Notes: generated by a model not told the origin, from the letters alone. Shown: positions 51,653 through 59,947, numbered from the stretch's first letter. The stretch: 64,000 nt of DNA from Anaerorhabdus sp036636695 (GCF_036636695.1 NZ_JAVWNW010000011.1), one strand, 5' to 3'. A program made the numbers and translations.

Positions 51653-51729
51653 CTTTATATTCTATCAATAAAATTATATAACTTCAAGGTATTTACTCAA
51701 TTTCACATATTTTATATGAAATCACTTTT

Positions 51730-51758
51730 CACTTTACGGATTGAAGGTTATAATCATG
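51730..51758 (+). repeat. Right copy of the island's inverted repeat
   Basis: Begins CACTTTACGGATTGAA and ends TTATAATCATG, 17 bp before the fmt start. Inverted relative to 47932-47959. Its TATAAT (51749-51754) may also serve as the fmt -10. Confidence 0.85.
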
Positions 51759-51774
51759 CAAGAGGTGGTAATTA

Positions 51775-52710
51775 ATGGATAAACCAAGAATAATTTTTAT
51801 GGGGACACCACAATTTTCATGTGGAATTCTTGAAACCTTAGTTGAAATGGGTGAAAATGTTGTTGCTGTTGTAACGCAACCGGATAAAAAAGTAGGTAGA
51901 AAACAAGAAATTCAGGAGACTCCAATTAAGATTAAAGCAAAAGAGTATGGAATTCCAGTTCTTCAACCAATAAAAATAAAAGAATCAATTGAGGATGTAT
52001 TAGCATTTAAACCAGATTTGATTGTAACCGCGGCCTATGGACAATTAATTCCAGATGCCATTCTGGAGGCACCAAAGTATCGTTGTATAAATGTACATGC
52101 TTCACTTTTGCCTAAATACCGTGGCGGAGCACCTATCCATATGGCGATTATCAATGGTGAAAAAGAAACTGGTATTACAATTATGTATATGGAAAAGAAG
52201 ATGGATTCTGGCGATATATTAACACAAAGAGCATTGCCAATCGAGATTGAAGATACAACTTCTGATTTGTTTGAAAAGTTGGAACAGGTAGGAAAAGAAT
52301 TACTAAAAGAAACGTTGCCTAAATTGCTCAATGGTGAGATAACTCCTATTTCTCAAAATGAAGATGATGTTACATTTGCTTGGAATATATCGAAAGAACA
52401 GGAATTTATTTCATTTAAAAGACCAGTGTTAGAAGTTTACAATCATATTCGAGGATTGATTTCATGGCCTGTAGGATATGGAGTGATAGAAGGAAAGAAA
52501 ATAAAACTGCATAAGGTTCATTTTGTTGAAGAAGAACATCAAGTTAAATCAGGTCAATGCATGGGGTTAATTGATGATGATTTTGTAATTGCCTGTGAGG
52601 GTGGATTTATTTATGTAGATGAACTTCAACTAGAAGGAAAAACAAAAACACTTGCAAAAGATTTCTATCATGGCAGTGGTAAAAATTATGTTGGAAAATT
52701 TTTTGAATAG
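51775..52710 (+). CDS. fmt: Methionyl-tRNA formyltransferase
   Basis: Formylates initiator Met-tRNA using 10-formyl-THF. IIFMGTPQFSCGIL at the start, and HASLLPKYRGGAPIHMAIINGEKETGITIM holds the catalytic Asn/His/Asp region. 311 residues. AGAGGTGG site. Stands alone here; def and other usual neighbours are not adjacent, which fits an island insertion beside it. Confidence 0.96.
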   Translation: MDKPRIIFMGTPQFSCGILETLVEMGENVVAVVTQPDKKVGRKQEIQETPIKIKAKEYGIPVLQPIKIKESIEDVLAFKPDLIVTAAYGQLIPDAILEAPKYRCINVHASLLPKYRGGAPIHMAIINGEKETGITIMYMEKKMDSGDILTQRALPIEIEDTTSDLFEKLEQVGKELLKETLPKLLNGEITPISQNEDDVTFAWNISKEQEFISFKRPVLEVYNHIRGLISWPVGYGVIEGKKIKLHKVHFVEEEHQVKSGQCMGLIDDDFVIACEGGFIYVDELQLEGKTKTLAKDFYHGSGKNYVGKFFE

Positions 52711-52712
52711 CG

Positions 52713-52840
52713 TTGACTTCAATAATTAAATAGAGTATTATCTTCAAGGATACCTTTAAGATAGCACGAGATGCTATAAAGGAAGCACAGTAATGATACA
52801 ATTACGAGTCTTTTTACTTAAGGGTAAAAAGGCTCTTTTT
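52713..52840 (+). promoter_or_regulatory. Promoter and PyrR-type attenuator of the DAACS symporter gene
   Basis: TTGACT (52713-52718), 17-bp spacer, TATTAT (52736-52741). The RNA folds a hairpin with lower stem CCTTT/AAAGG (52753-52757, 52778-52782), 3-nt 5'-side bulge AAG, upper stem ATAGCA/TGCTAT (52761-52766, 52772-52777) and loop CGAGA. The same design and the identical core CACGAGATG are found before uraA. A 12-bp terminator follows (GAGTCTTTTTAC 52806-52817 with GTAAAAAGGCTC 52824-52835, T-tail). Confidence 0.75.
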
Positions 52841-52870
52841 CTGTAGGTATCCAAATTATAGGAGGGTACA

Positions 52871-54199
52871 ATGAAAAAAAATAAGTTAGCAATTCAAATG
52901 TTTATTGGTATGATTTGTGGATTAGTAGTAGGGGGAAGTTTTTTATTCTTACGTGAAAATTTACTAGCAAATGGAAACTCAGAATTATGGACAATGATTA
53001 ATAATATATTGTTCGTTGATATTTCACAAGAAGGTGCAACACAAGGAATAGGTATTCTATTTATTATTGGTCAATTATTTGTAAATGCTTTGCAAATTAT
53101 TATAGTACCAATGGTATTCACATCGATTGTTATTGCAATGTGTCGAATTACAGATACAAAAAAGTTAGGAAGAATTTCATACAAAACAATTTTGTTATTT
53201 GCGGTAACAGGATTTATAGGAATTTTATTTGCAGGAATTGTAGGTATGATTATTTATAATATGGGTTATTTCAATGTAGCAGTTGAGGGTCTAAATGCAG
53301 CTACAGGATCTACTGGTAGTAATCCATTGAATGTTTTTCTTGGCATTATTCCAAATAACCTATTAGCAGCTTTTTCCTCTAATGGAAAAGTATTATCCGT
53401 TGTCTTTGTTGCAGTGGTGGTTGGATTTAGTATTAATGTACTTAATGGTAAAGTTACTGTACTTAAAAAAATATGTGAAGAAGTGAATGAAATTATTACG
53501 ATATTCTTAACGTTTGTTATTACTAAATTTGGTCCATTCGCAATCTTTGCATTACTTACAAGAACCTTTGCAATCTATGGTGTTGAACATTTAAGACCTG
53601 CATTGACTTATGTTGTTACAACAGTTTTATGTTTATTAATCTATTTAATTTTTGGTTATGCTTCTTATATTTCTTTACTTGCCAAGCTAAATCCAATTCC
53701 TTATTTAAAGAAAATTACAAAAGTATCAGTATTTGGTTTTTCAACTTCATCAAGTGCTGCTACTCTTCCAATGAATATTCAAACAACCGTGGAAGAATTA
53801 GGTGTTAAAGATGAAGTTGCATCCTTTGTGTTACCACTAGGAATGACTGTAAATATGAATGGTACAGCAATTATGCAGGTTATTGCGACAATCTTTATTG
53901 CTGCTAGTGCTGGCTATCAAATCAATTTTATGAGTATTATATTCATTGGTGCTTTGGCACTTATTGCATCGGTTGGAACACCAGCAGCTCCAGGAGCAGG
54001 GGCGGTTATCTTATTTACAGTGTTAAGTGGAATGGGATTTACGAATGATGCTGCAATTTTGGCTTATTCATTGATTCTTGCAATCAACCGTCCAATTGAA
54101 ATGTTAGTGACATCATTGAATGTGGTAGGGGACAGCACTACGGCAATCATAGTTGCGAAAAGTGAAAACTTGTTTGATGAAGATATCTATAATAGTTAA
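52871..54199 (+). CDS. DAACS-family dicarboxylate/amino acid:cation symporter
   Basis: Secondary transporter of the glutamate/aspartate/C4-dicarboxylate family, 442 residues. Hallmarks: the serine-rich loop GFSTSSSAATLPMN, MTVNMNGTAIMQ, and SVGTPAAPGAGAVILFTVL. Substrate not readable from sequence. The PyrR-type leader suggests a pyrimidine-linked substrate such as orotate or aspartate. GGAGGG site. Confidence 0.92.
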   Translation: MKKNKLAIQMFIGMICGLVVGGSFLFLRENLLANGNSELWTMINNILFVDISQEGATQGIGILFIIGQLFVNALQIIIVPMVFTSIVIAMCRITDTKKLGRISYKTILLFAVTGFIGILFAGIVGMIIYNMGYFNVAVEGLNAATGSTGSNPLNVFLGIIPNNLLAAFSSNGKVLSVVFVAVVVGFSINVLNGKVTVLKKICEEVNEIITIFLTFVITKFGPFAIFALLTRTFAIYGVEHLRPALTYVVTTVLCLLIYLIFGYASYISLLAKLNPIPYLKKITKVSVFGFSTSSSAATLPMNIQTTVEELGVKDEVASFVLPLGMTVNMNGTAIMQVIATIFIAASAGYQINFMSIIFIGALALIASVGTPAAPGAGAVILFTVLSGMGFTNDAAILAYSLILAINRPIEMLVTSLNVVGDSTTAIIVAKSENLFDEDIYNS

Positions 54200-54226
54200 C
54201 AGTTGAAGAAATTCAACTGTTTTTCT
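54198..54226 (+). terminator. Terminator after the symporter gene
   Basis: AACAGTTGAA and TTCAACTGTT with a GAAA loop, T-tail; overlaps the stop codon. Confidence 0.9.
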
Positions 54227-54245
54227 TTCTTGTTGTAGTTAGTTT

Positions 54246-54254
54246 TGTTATAAT
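54246..54254 (+). promoter_or_regulatory. Extended -10 promoter for lepA
   Basis: TGTTATAAT, a TGn-TATAAT element 28 bp before the lepA start. Confidence 0.5.
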
Positions 54255-54282
54255 AATCTAGCACATGTTAGGAGGTGTTTTC

Positions 54283-56085
54283 ATGGATCAATCCAAAATC
54301 CGAAATTTTTCAATCATTGCTCACATTGACCATGGAAAGTCAACGCTTGCAGATCGTATTTTAGAATTAACTCAAACAGTTCAATTACGTGATATGACAA
54401 ACCAAATTCTTGACTCTTTAGATTTGGAAAGAGAAAGAGGAATTACAATAAAACTAAACGCAGTACAACTCAAATATAAAGCTAAAGATGGTGAGGAATA
54501 TTTATTTCATTTAATTGATACTCCAGGTCATGTTGACTTTACATATGAAGTATCACGTTCACTAGCGGCTTGTGAAGGTGCCATCTTAGTTGTTGATGCA
54601 GCTCAAGGTATTGAAGCACAAACACTTGCGAATGTTTATTTAGCATTAGATAATAATTTAGAAATTATTCCAGTTATCAATAAGATTGATTTGCCAAGTG
54701 CTGATCCTGAACGTGTTAAGGAAGAAGTAGAGAACATTATTGGTCTTGATTGTAGTGAAGCTCCACTCATCTCAGCAAAAAATGGACTTAATGTAGATCA
54801 AGTTTTAGAAAGCATTGTTAAACATGTTCCTGCGCCTAAAGGCGATTCTAAGGCCCCTTTACAAGCCTTAATCTTTGATTCTGTATATGACTCATACCGT
54901 GGTGTAATTGCCTTTGTACGTATCCAAGAAGGTACATTAAAAGTAGGCGAGAAAGTTCGCTTCATGGCAACCGGTGCTGAATATGAAGTATTAGAGTGTG
55001 GAGTTAGAACACCTAAAGAAGTAAAGACAGATCAGTTGGAATGTGGAATGGTTGGTTGGTTCTGTGCTTCGATTAAGTCAGTAAAAGATGTTCATGTAGG
55101 AGATACTGTTACAACGGTAGTCAATGGATCAAAAGAACCATTACCAGGTTATCGTAAAATGAATCCTATGGTATATTGTGGATTATATCCAACAGATGCA
55201 GATAAATACAACGATTTAAGAGATGCACTAGAAAAATTGAAATTAAATGATGCTTCTTTACAATTTGAGGCTGAAACGTCACAGGCATTGGGATTTGGAT
55301 TCCGTTGTGGATTTTTAGGCTTGTTACACATGGATGTTGTTCAAGAGCGACTTGAAAGAGAATATAATTTAACACTTATCGCAACTGCGCCAAGTGTTAT
55401 CTATCATTGTTACTTAACAGATGGTTCAATGATTACTATTGATAATCCAGCGCATATGCCGGAAGTACAACGTATTGATCATATTGAAGAACCCTATGTT
55501 AAAGCTCAAATCATGGTTCCTAATGATTATGTTGGTGCAGTTATGGAACTTTGCCAAAATAAACGTGCTATCTATAAAGATATGCATTATATCGATGATG
55601 GAAGAAATCAAATTGAATATGATATTCCATTAGGAGAAATCGTATTTGATTTCTTTGATAAATTAAAATCAGTTACTAAAGGATATGCATCACTAGACTA
55701 TGAATTGATAGGCTATCGTGAAGGTAAACTTGTAAAAATGGATATTCTATTAAATGGAGAAATCATTGATGCATTGAGTATTATTGTACATCGTGATTTT
55801 GCTTATCATCGTGGTAATGCAATTACAGTTAAATTGAAGGATTTGATTCCAAGACAACAATTTGAAATTCCAGTACAGGCTTCAATTAATGGAAAAGTAA
55901 TTGCGCGTACAAATATTAAATCATTACGTAAAAATGTATTAGCTAAATGTTATGGTGGCGATATAACACGTAAGAAAAAGTTATTAGAAAAACAAAAAGA
56001 AGGTAAGAAACGTATGAAAGCAGTAGGATCTGTAGAGATACCTCAAGAAGCTTTCATGGCAGTACTTTCAATGGACGAAGAATAG
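54283..56085 (+). CDS. lepA: LepA/EF4 translation GTPase
   Basis: Ribosome-bound GTPase affecting back-translocation and 30S assembly. IIAHIDHGKSTLADR (G1), DTPGHVDFTYEVSRSL (G3) and NKIDLPSADP (G4). The C-terminal LepA-specific domain ends near RKKKLLEKQKEGKKRMKAVGSVEIPQEAF. ATG 54283 follows AGGAGGTG; ATG 54265 is in frame but precedes the ribosome site. 600 residues. Confidence 0.97.
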   Translation: MDQSKIRNFSIIAHIDHGKSTLADRILELTQTVQLRDMTNQILDSLDLERERGITIKLNAVQLKYKAKDGEEYLFHLIDTPGHVDFTYEVSRSLAACEGAILVVDAAQGIEAQTLANVYLALDNNLEIIPVINKIDLPSADPERVKEEVENIIGLDCSEAPLISAKNGLNVDQVLESIVKHVPAPKGDSKAPLQALIFDSVYDSYRGVIAFVRIQEGTLKVGEKVRFMATGAEYEVLECGVRTPKEVKTDQLECGMVGWFCASIKSVKDVHVGDTVTTVVNGSKEPLPGYRKMNPMVYCGLYPTDADKYNDLRDALEKLKLNDASLQFEAETSQALGFGFRCGFLGLLHMDVVQERLEREYNLTLIATAPSVIYHCYLTDGSMITIDNPAHMPEVQRIDHIEEPYVKAQIMVPNDYVGAVMELCQNKRAIYKDMHYIDDGRNQIEYDIPLGEIVFDFFDKLKSVTKGYASLDYELIGYREGKLVKMDILLNGEIIDALSIIVHRDFAYHRGNAITVKLKDLIPRQQFEIPVQASINGKVIARTNIKSLRKNVLAKCYGGDITRKKKLLEKQKEGKKRMKAVGSVEIPQEAFMAVLSMDEE

Positions 56086-56119
56086 CGAAAAATCGTTATT
56101 CTTTTCTTTTGTCACAAAA

Positions 56120-56130
56120 TCGTAAGAATT
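56120..56130 (+). promoter_or_regulatory. Candidate VanR box upstream of vanR
   Basis: TCGTAAGAATT, repeated exactly at 57967-57977 before vanW. TAGAAT at 56151-56156 may be the -10. The site lies about 60 bp before the vanR start. Confidence 0.5.
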
Positions 56131-56190
56131 GAAAGGTTGATAAAGAAAAATAGAATAAGTAAAATAAGAGTGAAGATTTAGGGGGAAATT

Positions 56191-56883
56191 ATGGCAGAGA
56201 CTATTTTGATTGTTGATGATGAGAAAGAAATTGCAGATTTAATTGAAGTCTATTTAAATAACGAAAATTATCATGTAATAAAGTTTTACGATGCTAAACA
56301 TGTATTGGATTGTGTTCAACATGAACAAATAGACTTAGCTATTCTAGATGTAATGTTACCAGATATGGATGGTTTTACATTGTGTAAAAAGATAAGAGAG
56401 AAATGTTTATTTCCAATCATAATGTTGACAGCTAAAAATGAAGACATGGATAAAATCACGGGTCTAACATTAGGGGCGGATGATTATATTACTAAGCCAT
56501 TCAATCCTTTAGAAGTAGTAGCGCGTATTAAAACGCAATTGAGAAGGTATACTCGCTACAATCAACATGAACGAGAAAAAGAAATTGATGAAATAAATAT
56601 TCGTGCACTACAAATATGTAAAAGCAACCGTAAATGTAATTTGAATGGTAAAGAAATATTCTTAACACCAATCGAGTTTGATATCTTGTGGTATTTATCA
56701 GAAAGACAAGGAAAGGTTGTTTGTACAGAAGAATTATTTGAGCAGGTTTGGAAAGAGAAGTATTTTGATAGCAACAATACTGTTATGGCACATATTGCTC
56801 GACTAAGAGAAAAAATGAAAGAACCTACGCGTAAACCAAAATATGTAAAAACAGTGTGGGGAGTGGGGTATACAATTGAATAA
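56191..56883 (+). CDS. vanR: VanR-type OmpR-family response regulator
   Basis: Receiver domain (1-120) with ILIVDDEKEI acidic pocket, phospho-Asp in LAILDVMLPDMDG (about residue 53) and Lys in DDYITKPFNPLEVVARI. A winged-helix DNA-binding domain follows at 125-230 (FLTPIEFDILWYLSERQGKVV; WGVGYTIE). 230 residues. Overlaps vanS. Expected to activate the downstream van genes. Confidence 0.9.
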   Translation: MAETILIVDDEKEIADLIEVYLNNENYHVIKFYDAKHVLDCVQHEQIDLAILDVMLPDMDGFTLCKKIREKCLFPIIMLTAKNEDMDKITGLTLGADDYITKPFNPLEVVARIKTQLRRYTRYNQHEREKEIDEINIRALQICKSNRKCNLNGKEIFLTPIEFDILWYLSERQGKVVCTEELFEQVWKEKYFDSNNTVMAHIARLREKMKEPTRKPKYVKTVWGVGYTIE

Positions 56884-57961
56884 AACAAAAAATCAAATTG
56901 GAAATCAAATTGTTCTTCGCTATGTAATTACTTTAGCGTTATTTTTGGTGGGATTTCCGGCAGTTGTAATAATGACGATTACATTAGCATCATCAAGGGT
57001 TTGGCATAATTCAGATCCACTCTATCAACTCTTAAGGGGAATGTTAGATTATTTTGCAATTATTGTAGGTACAGTCTATGTAGGCGGAATTGTCGGAATA
57101 ACGGCATATTACTTAAATAAACCTATTCGCTATTTAAATGAAATTATTCAAGCTGCAAGAGATATTGCGAATCCAAGTGATGAGGCAATCCGACTTTCAA
57201 AAAATCTTAAATCAGTGGAAGATGAGTTGAATCTAGTTCGTGAACAAACATTAAGAAGTGCAATTGTGGCGAAAGATGCCGAAAAACGAAAAAATGATTT
57301 AGTTATTTACTTAGCACATGATTTAAAGACGCCTTTAACAAGCATTATTGGTTATTTAACACTTTTACAAGATGAACCAGATATATCAACAGAAATGCGA
57401 GCAAGATATACAAATATTGCACTAAATAAGGCAGAAAGATTAGAATATTTAGTTAATGAATTTTTCGAAATTACACGATTTAATCTAACAACCCAAATTT
57501 TACAAAAAGAAAATACAAATATTAGCGTTATGCTTCAACAAATTGCATATGAGTTTACTCCAATCTTGTTAGAAAAGAACTTGGAGTTTGATTTAGATAT
57601 TCCAAATGATATTTATTATGTCTGCGATTCTAACAAACTTGAACGAGTTTTTGATAACTTAATTAGGAATGCAATAAATTATAGTTTTGAGAATACCAAA
57701 ATACTTTTAAGTATAAAAAATAATGATGATAATCTTGAATTTAAAATAACTAACTCAGGGAAAACCATCCCCCCAGAAATATTATGTCGTATCTTTGAAC
57801 AATTTTTCCGTTTGGATAACTCACGTCAAAGCTCCACAGGAGGTACTGGACTAGGTCTTGCGATTGCAAAAGAAATAATTGAATTACATGGTGGTAATAT
57901 TACGGTTGAAAGCGAAAACGAGAAAATTCAATTCGTTGTTATATTTCCAAAAATGGCGTAA
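56876..57961 (+). CDS. vanS: VanS-type sensor histidine kinase
   Basis: 361 residues with two membrane helices near the N-terminus (about 14-38 and 55-78) and a short loop between them, as in VanS proteins. DHp helix with the phospho-His in YLAHDLKTPLTSIIGYL (about residue 143), then N box NLIRNAINYSFEN, F box FEQFFRLDNSRQSSTGG and G box TGLGLAIAKEI. TTG start with a GGGGAG-type site inside the vanR end. Confidence 0.9.
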   Translation: MNKTKNQIGNQIVLRYVITLALFLVGFPAVVIMTITLASSRVWHNSDPLYQLLRGMLDYFAIIVGTVYVGGIVGITAYYLNKPIRYLNEIIQAARDIANPSDEAIRLSKNLKSVEDELNLVREQTLRSAIVAKDAEKRKNDLVIYLAHDLKTPLTSIIGYLTLLQDEPDISTEMRARYTNIALNKAERLEYLVNEFFEITRFNLTTQILQKENTNISVMLQQIAYEFTPILLEKNLEFDLDIPNDIYYVCDSNKLERVFDNLIRNAINYSFENTKILLSIKNNDDNLEFKITNSGKTIPPEILCRIFEQFFRLDNSRQSSTGGTGLGLAIAKEIIELHGGNITVESENEKIQFVVIFPKMA

Positions 57962-57966
57962 GAAAT

Positions 57967-57977
57967 TCGTAAGAATT
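57967..57977 (+). promoter_or_regulatory. Candidate VanR box upstream of vanW
   Basis: TCGTAAGAATT, exact copy of the site before vanR; an AT-rich TATAAAAT follows at 57982-57989. It would allow phospho-VanR to drive the resistance genes as a separate transcript. Confidence 0.5.
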
Positions 57978-58022
57978 ACTTTATAAAATAGTAGTAACTG
58001 TTTAAGAATAAACAAATAAAAT

Positions 58023-58068
58023 AAAGTCTCAACTTTAGTACGATGTAGGTACAAGGTTGAGACTTTTA
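58023..58068 (+). terminator. Hairpin between vanS and vanW
   Basis: AAAGTCTCAAC (58023-58033) and GTTGAGACTTT (58056-58066), with a further GTAC/GTAC pair inside, followed by only a short T tract. It ends vanRS transcripts at least partly. If the vanW promoter lies upstream of it, it is also an attenuator for the resistance genes. Confidence 0.65.
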
Positions 58069-58091
58069 TATTCTCAAGGGTGAAAGAAGAA

Positions 58092-58910
58092 ATGAAAAAA
58101 AGAATAACGCAAAAATTTCCGTTTTTATTACCATTACGCCAAAAGCAAAGACAATTCTGTTTTTATATGAAAATGAAAATGGATGGAAATCAATATGCAT
58201 GTAATAGAGATGAACATCGCTTACCTTATCTTTGTGCATCTATTAAAACACCTATGTATAACTACGAAACAGGATTTGATTTTAAATATCAAGAAAATAA
58301 AGTATTTAATCTTAAACTGGCTGCATTACCAATTAACTGGTTATTAATAAGACCAGGTGAAACATTTTCATTTTGGAAGTTAGTACATCAAGCAGATAAG
58401 TTTATTTCTTACAAAGAGGGATTAACCGTTGTGAATGGAGAAACTATACCTGCAGTTGGGGGTGGTTTATGTCAATTAAGTAATTTACTATTTCAATTAT
58501 TTTTACATTCACCACTGACAATTGTAGAAAGGAAGGGGCATCGTATTAAAGAGTTTCCAGAACTTTCAGGTGATTGTGTAAAAGGAATTGACGCAACAAT
58601 TGCGGATGGATGGATTGACTTGAAAGTCAAAAATAACTCTGAACAGACATTTCAATTGGGTATTTATTTTGATGATACAAATATCAATGGATATTTATAT
58701 TCAAATGAGGAATGCAAAATAAGATATGAGATAGAAAATAGAAATTTAAGATACTACAAAGAGAATGATACAACTGTCGAAAAAGTAGAAGTCTGGAAAA
58801 AATTTATTCAAAATGATTCAGGCAAACTCATTAAAGAAGAGTTTGTATATGAAAACCAATGTGTCATTGGTTATGACTTAGAAAAATATGGGGTGAATAC
58901 TTTAATATGA
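58092..58910 (+). CDS. vanW: VanW-family protein
   Basis: 272 residues from ATG 58092 (AAGGGTGA 8 bp upstream; the in-frame GTG at 58080 has no ribosome site). The VanW domain is plain: LIRPGETFSFWKLVHQA, YKEGLTVVNGE and VGGGLCQLSNLLFQLFLHSPLTIVER. Role in resistance is not known; it is a standard member of vanB and vanG operons. Stop overlaps the ligase start (ATGA). Confidence 0.93.
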   Translation: MKKRITQKFPFLLPLRQKQRQFCFYMKMKMDGNQYACNRDEHRLPYLCASIKTPMYNYETGFDFKYQENKVFNLKLAALPINWLLIRPGETFSFWKLVHQADKFISYKEGLTVVNGETIPAVGGGLCQLSNLLFQLFLHSPLTIVERKGHRIKEFPELSGDCVKGIDATIADGWIDLKVKNNSEQTFQLGIYFDDTNINGYLYSNEECKIRYEIENRNLRYYKENDTTVEKVEVWKKFIQNDSGKLIKEEFVYENQCVIGYDLEKYGVNTLI

Positions 58911-59947
58911 AAGTTATTGGAATAATGTTTGGTGGTAAATCACCTGAATATAATGTTTCATTGGAATCTGCATGTGCTGTGATAGAAAATATCGACCGTA
59001 CTAGATATAAAGTAGTATTGATTGGAATTACTGAAAAGGGTTCTTGGTATTACTACAATGGAGAAATTAATAAGATTAGAAATAATCAATGGATGAATGA
59101 TAAATCATGTCAAAAAGCATATTTATCATGTGATGCACAAGATTCTTCATTAATGGTCATTGAAAATCAAAGAATACGATCAATTCAACTAGATGCGATT
59201 TTCCCTGTACTCCATGGTTCAAATGGGGAAGATGGTACGGTTCAAGGGTTGATAGCATTATCAAATATTCCACTAATTGGTTGTGGAATATTGGCTTCAT
59301 CTTTGTGCATGGATAAATATCGTTCACATTGTTTGGTTGAACATGCCGGCATTCGAGTTACTAAAGGAATTGTATTCTCACACCTTGATTCATTTGAGAA
59401 TATTTTAAAACAGACGATTGAATTAAAGTATCCACTGTTCATTAAACCATTACGAGCAGGTTCATCATTTGGGATTAGCAAAATAAAAACAAGTGATGAG
59501 CTTTATAAAGCTGTAACAGTAGCTTTCAATTATGATACAAAAATACTTATTGAAGAAGAGGTAAAAGGATTTGAAGTTGGATGTGCAATATTAGGTGATG
59601 AAAAATTAATCATTGGTGAAATTGATGAAATTGAATGTAATCAGAACTTCTTCAATTTTACTGAAAAATATACATTAGAGACTTCTAAGATTCATATTCC
59701 AGCAAGACTGTCTATTGAAAAAAGACAAGAAATTAAAGAACTGTGCGCTAGTGTTTATCATATTTTAGGATGCCAAGGATTTGCACGTGTAGACTGTTTT
59801 ATCAGTGAAGATAATGAAATTTATTTTAATGAAGTAAATACAATTCCAGGATTCACTGCACATAGTCGATTTCCATCTATGATGAAAGCAATCGGTTTAG
59901 ACTTGACGGAAGTAATTACAATAGCAATAGAAGGTACATTAAAATGA
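58907..59947 (+). CDS. vanG: VanG-like D-alanine:D-serine (or D-Ala) ligase
   Basis: ATP-grasp ligase of 346 residues. GGKSPEYNVSLESA (N-terminal loop), AIFPVLHGSNGEDGTVQGL, KPLRAGSSFGISK, and EKYTLETSKIHIPARL in the omega-loop region. The last resembles VanG and lacks the His pattern of D-Ala:D-Lac ligases such as VanA. The vanXY and vanT neighbours also argue for D-Ala-D-Ser. Specificity is inferred; a housekeeping Ddl is excluded mainly by context. Confidence 0.88.
   Translation: MKVIGIMFGGKSPEYNVSLESACAVIENIDRTRYKVVLIGITEKGSWYYYNGEINKIRNNQWMNDKSCQKAYLSCDAQDSSLMVIENQRIRSIQLDAIFPVLHGSNGEDGTVQGLIALSNIPLIGCGILASSLCMDKYRSHCLVEHAGIRVTKGIVFSHLDSFENILKQTIELKYPLFIKPLRAGSSFGISKIKTSDELYKAVTVAFNYDTKILIEEEVKGFEVGCAILGDEKLIIGEIDEIECNQNFFNFTEKYTLETSKIHIPARLSIEKRQEIKELCASVYHILGCQGFARVDCFISEDNEIYFNEVNTIPGFTAHSRFPSMMKAIGLDLTEVITIAIEGTLK

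Larger units (their letters stand above)
47932..51758. mobile_element. Accessory island of about 3.8 kb between rpsT and fmt
   Basis: The segment is bounded by inverted copies of one 28-bp sequence and lies between two housekeeping genes. It contains cargo typical of mobile DNA: a DUF2513 gene, a DDE transposase, an XRE regulator, an RHH protein and a type I toxin-antitoxin-like locus. No integrase was found, so how it entered is unknown. Boundaries are inferred from the repeats. Confidence 0.55.
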
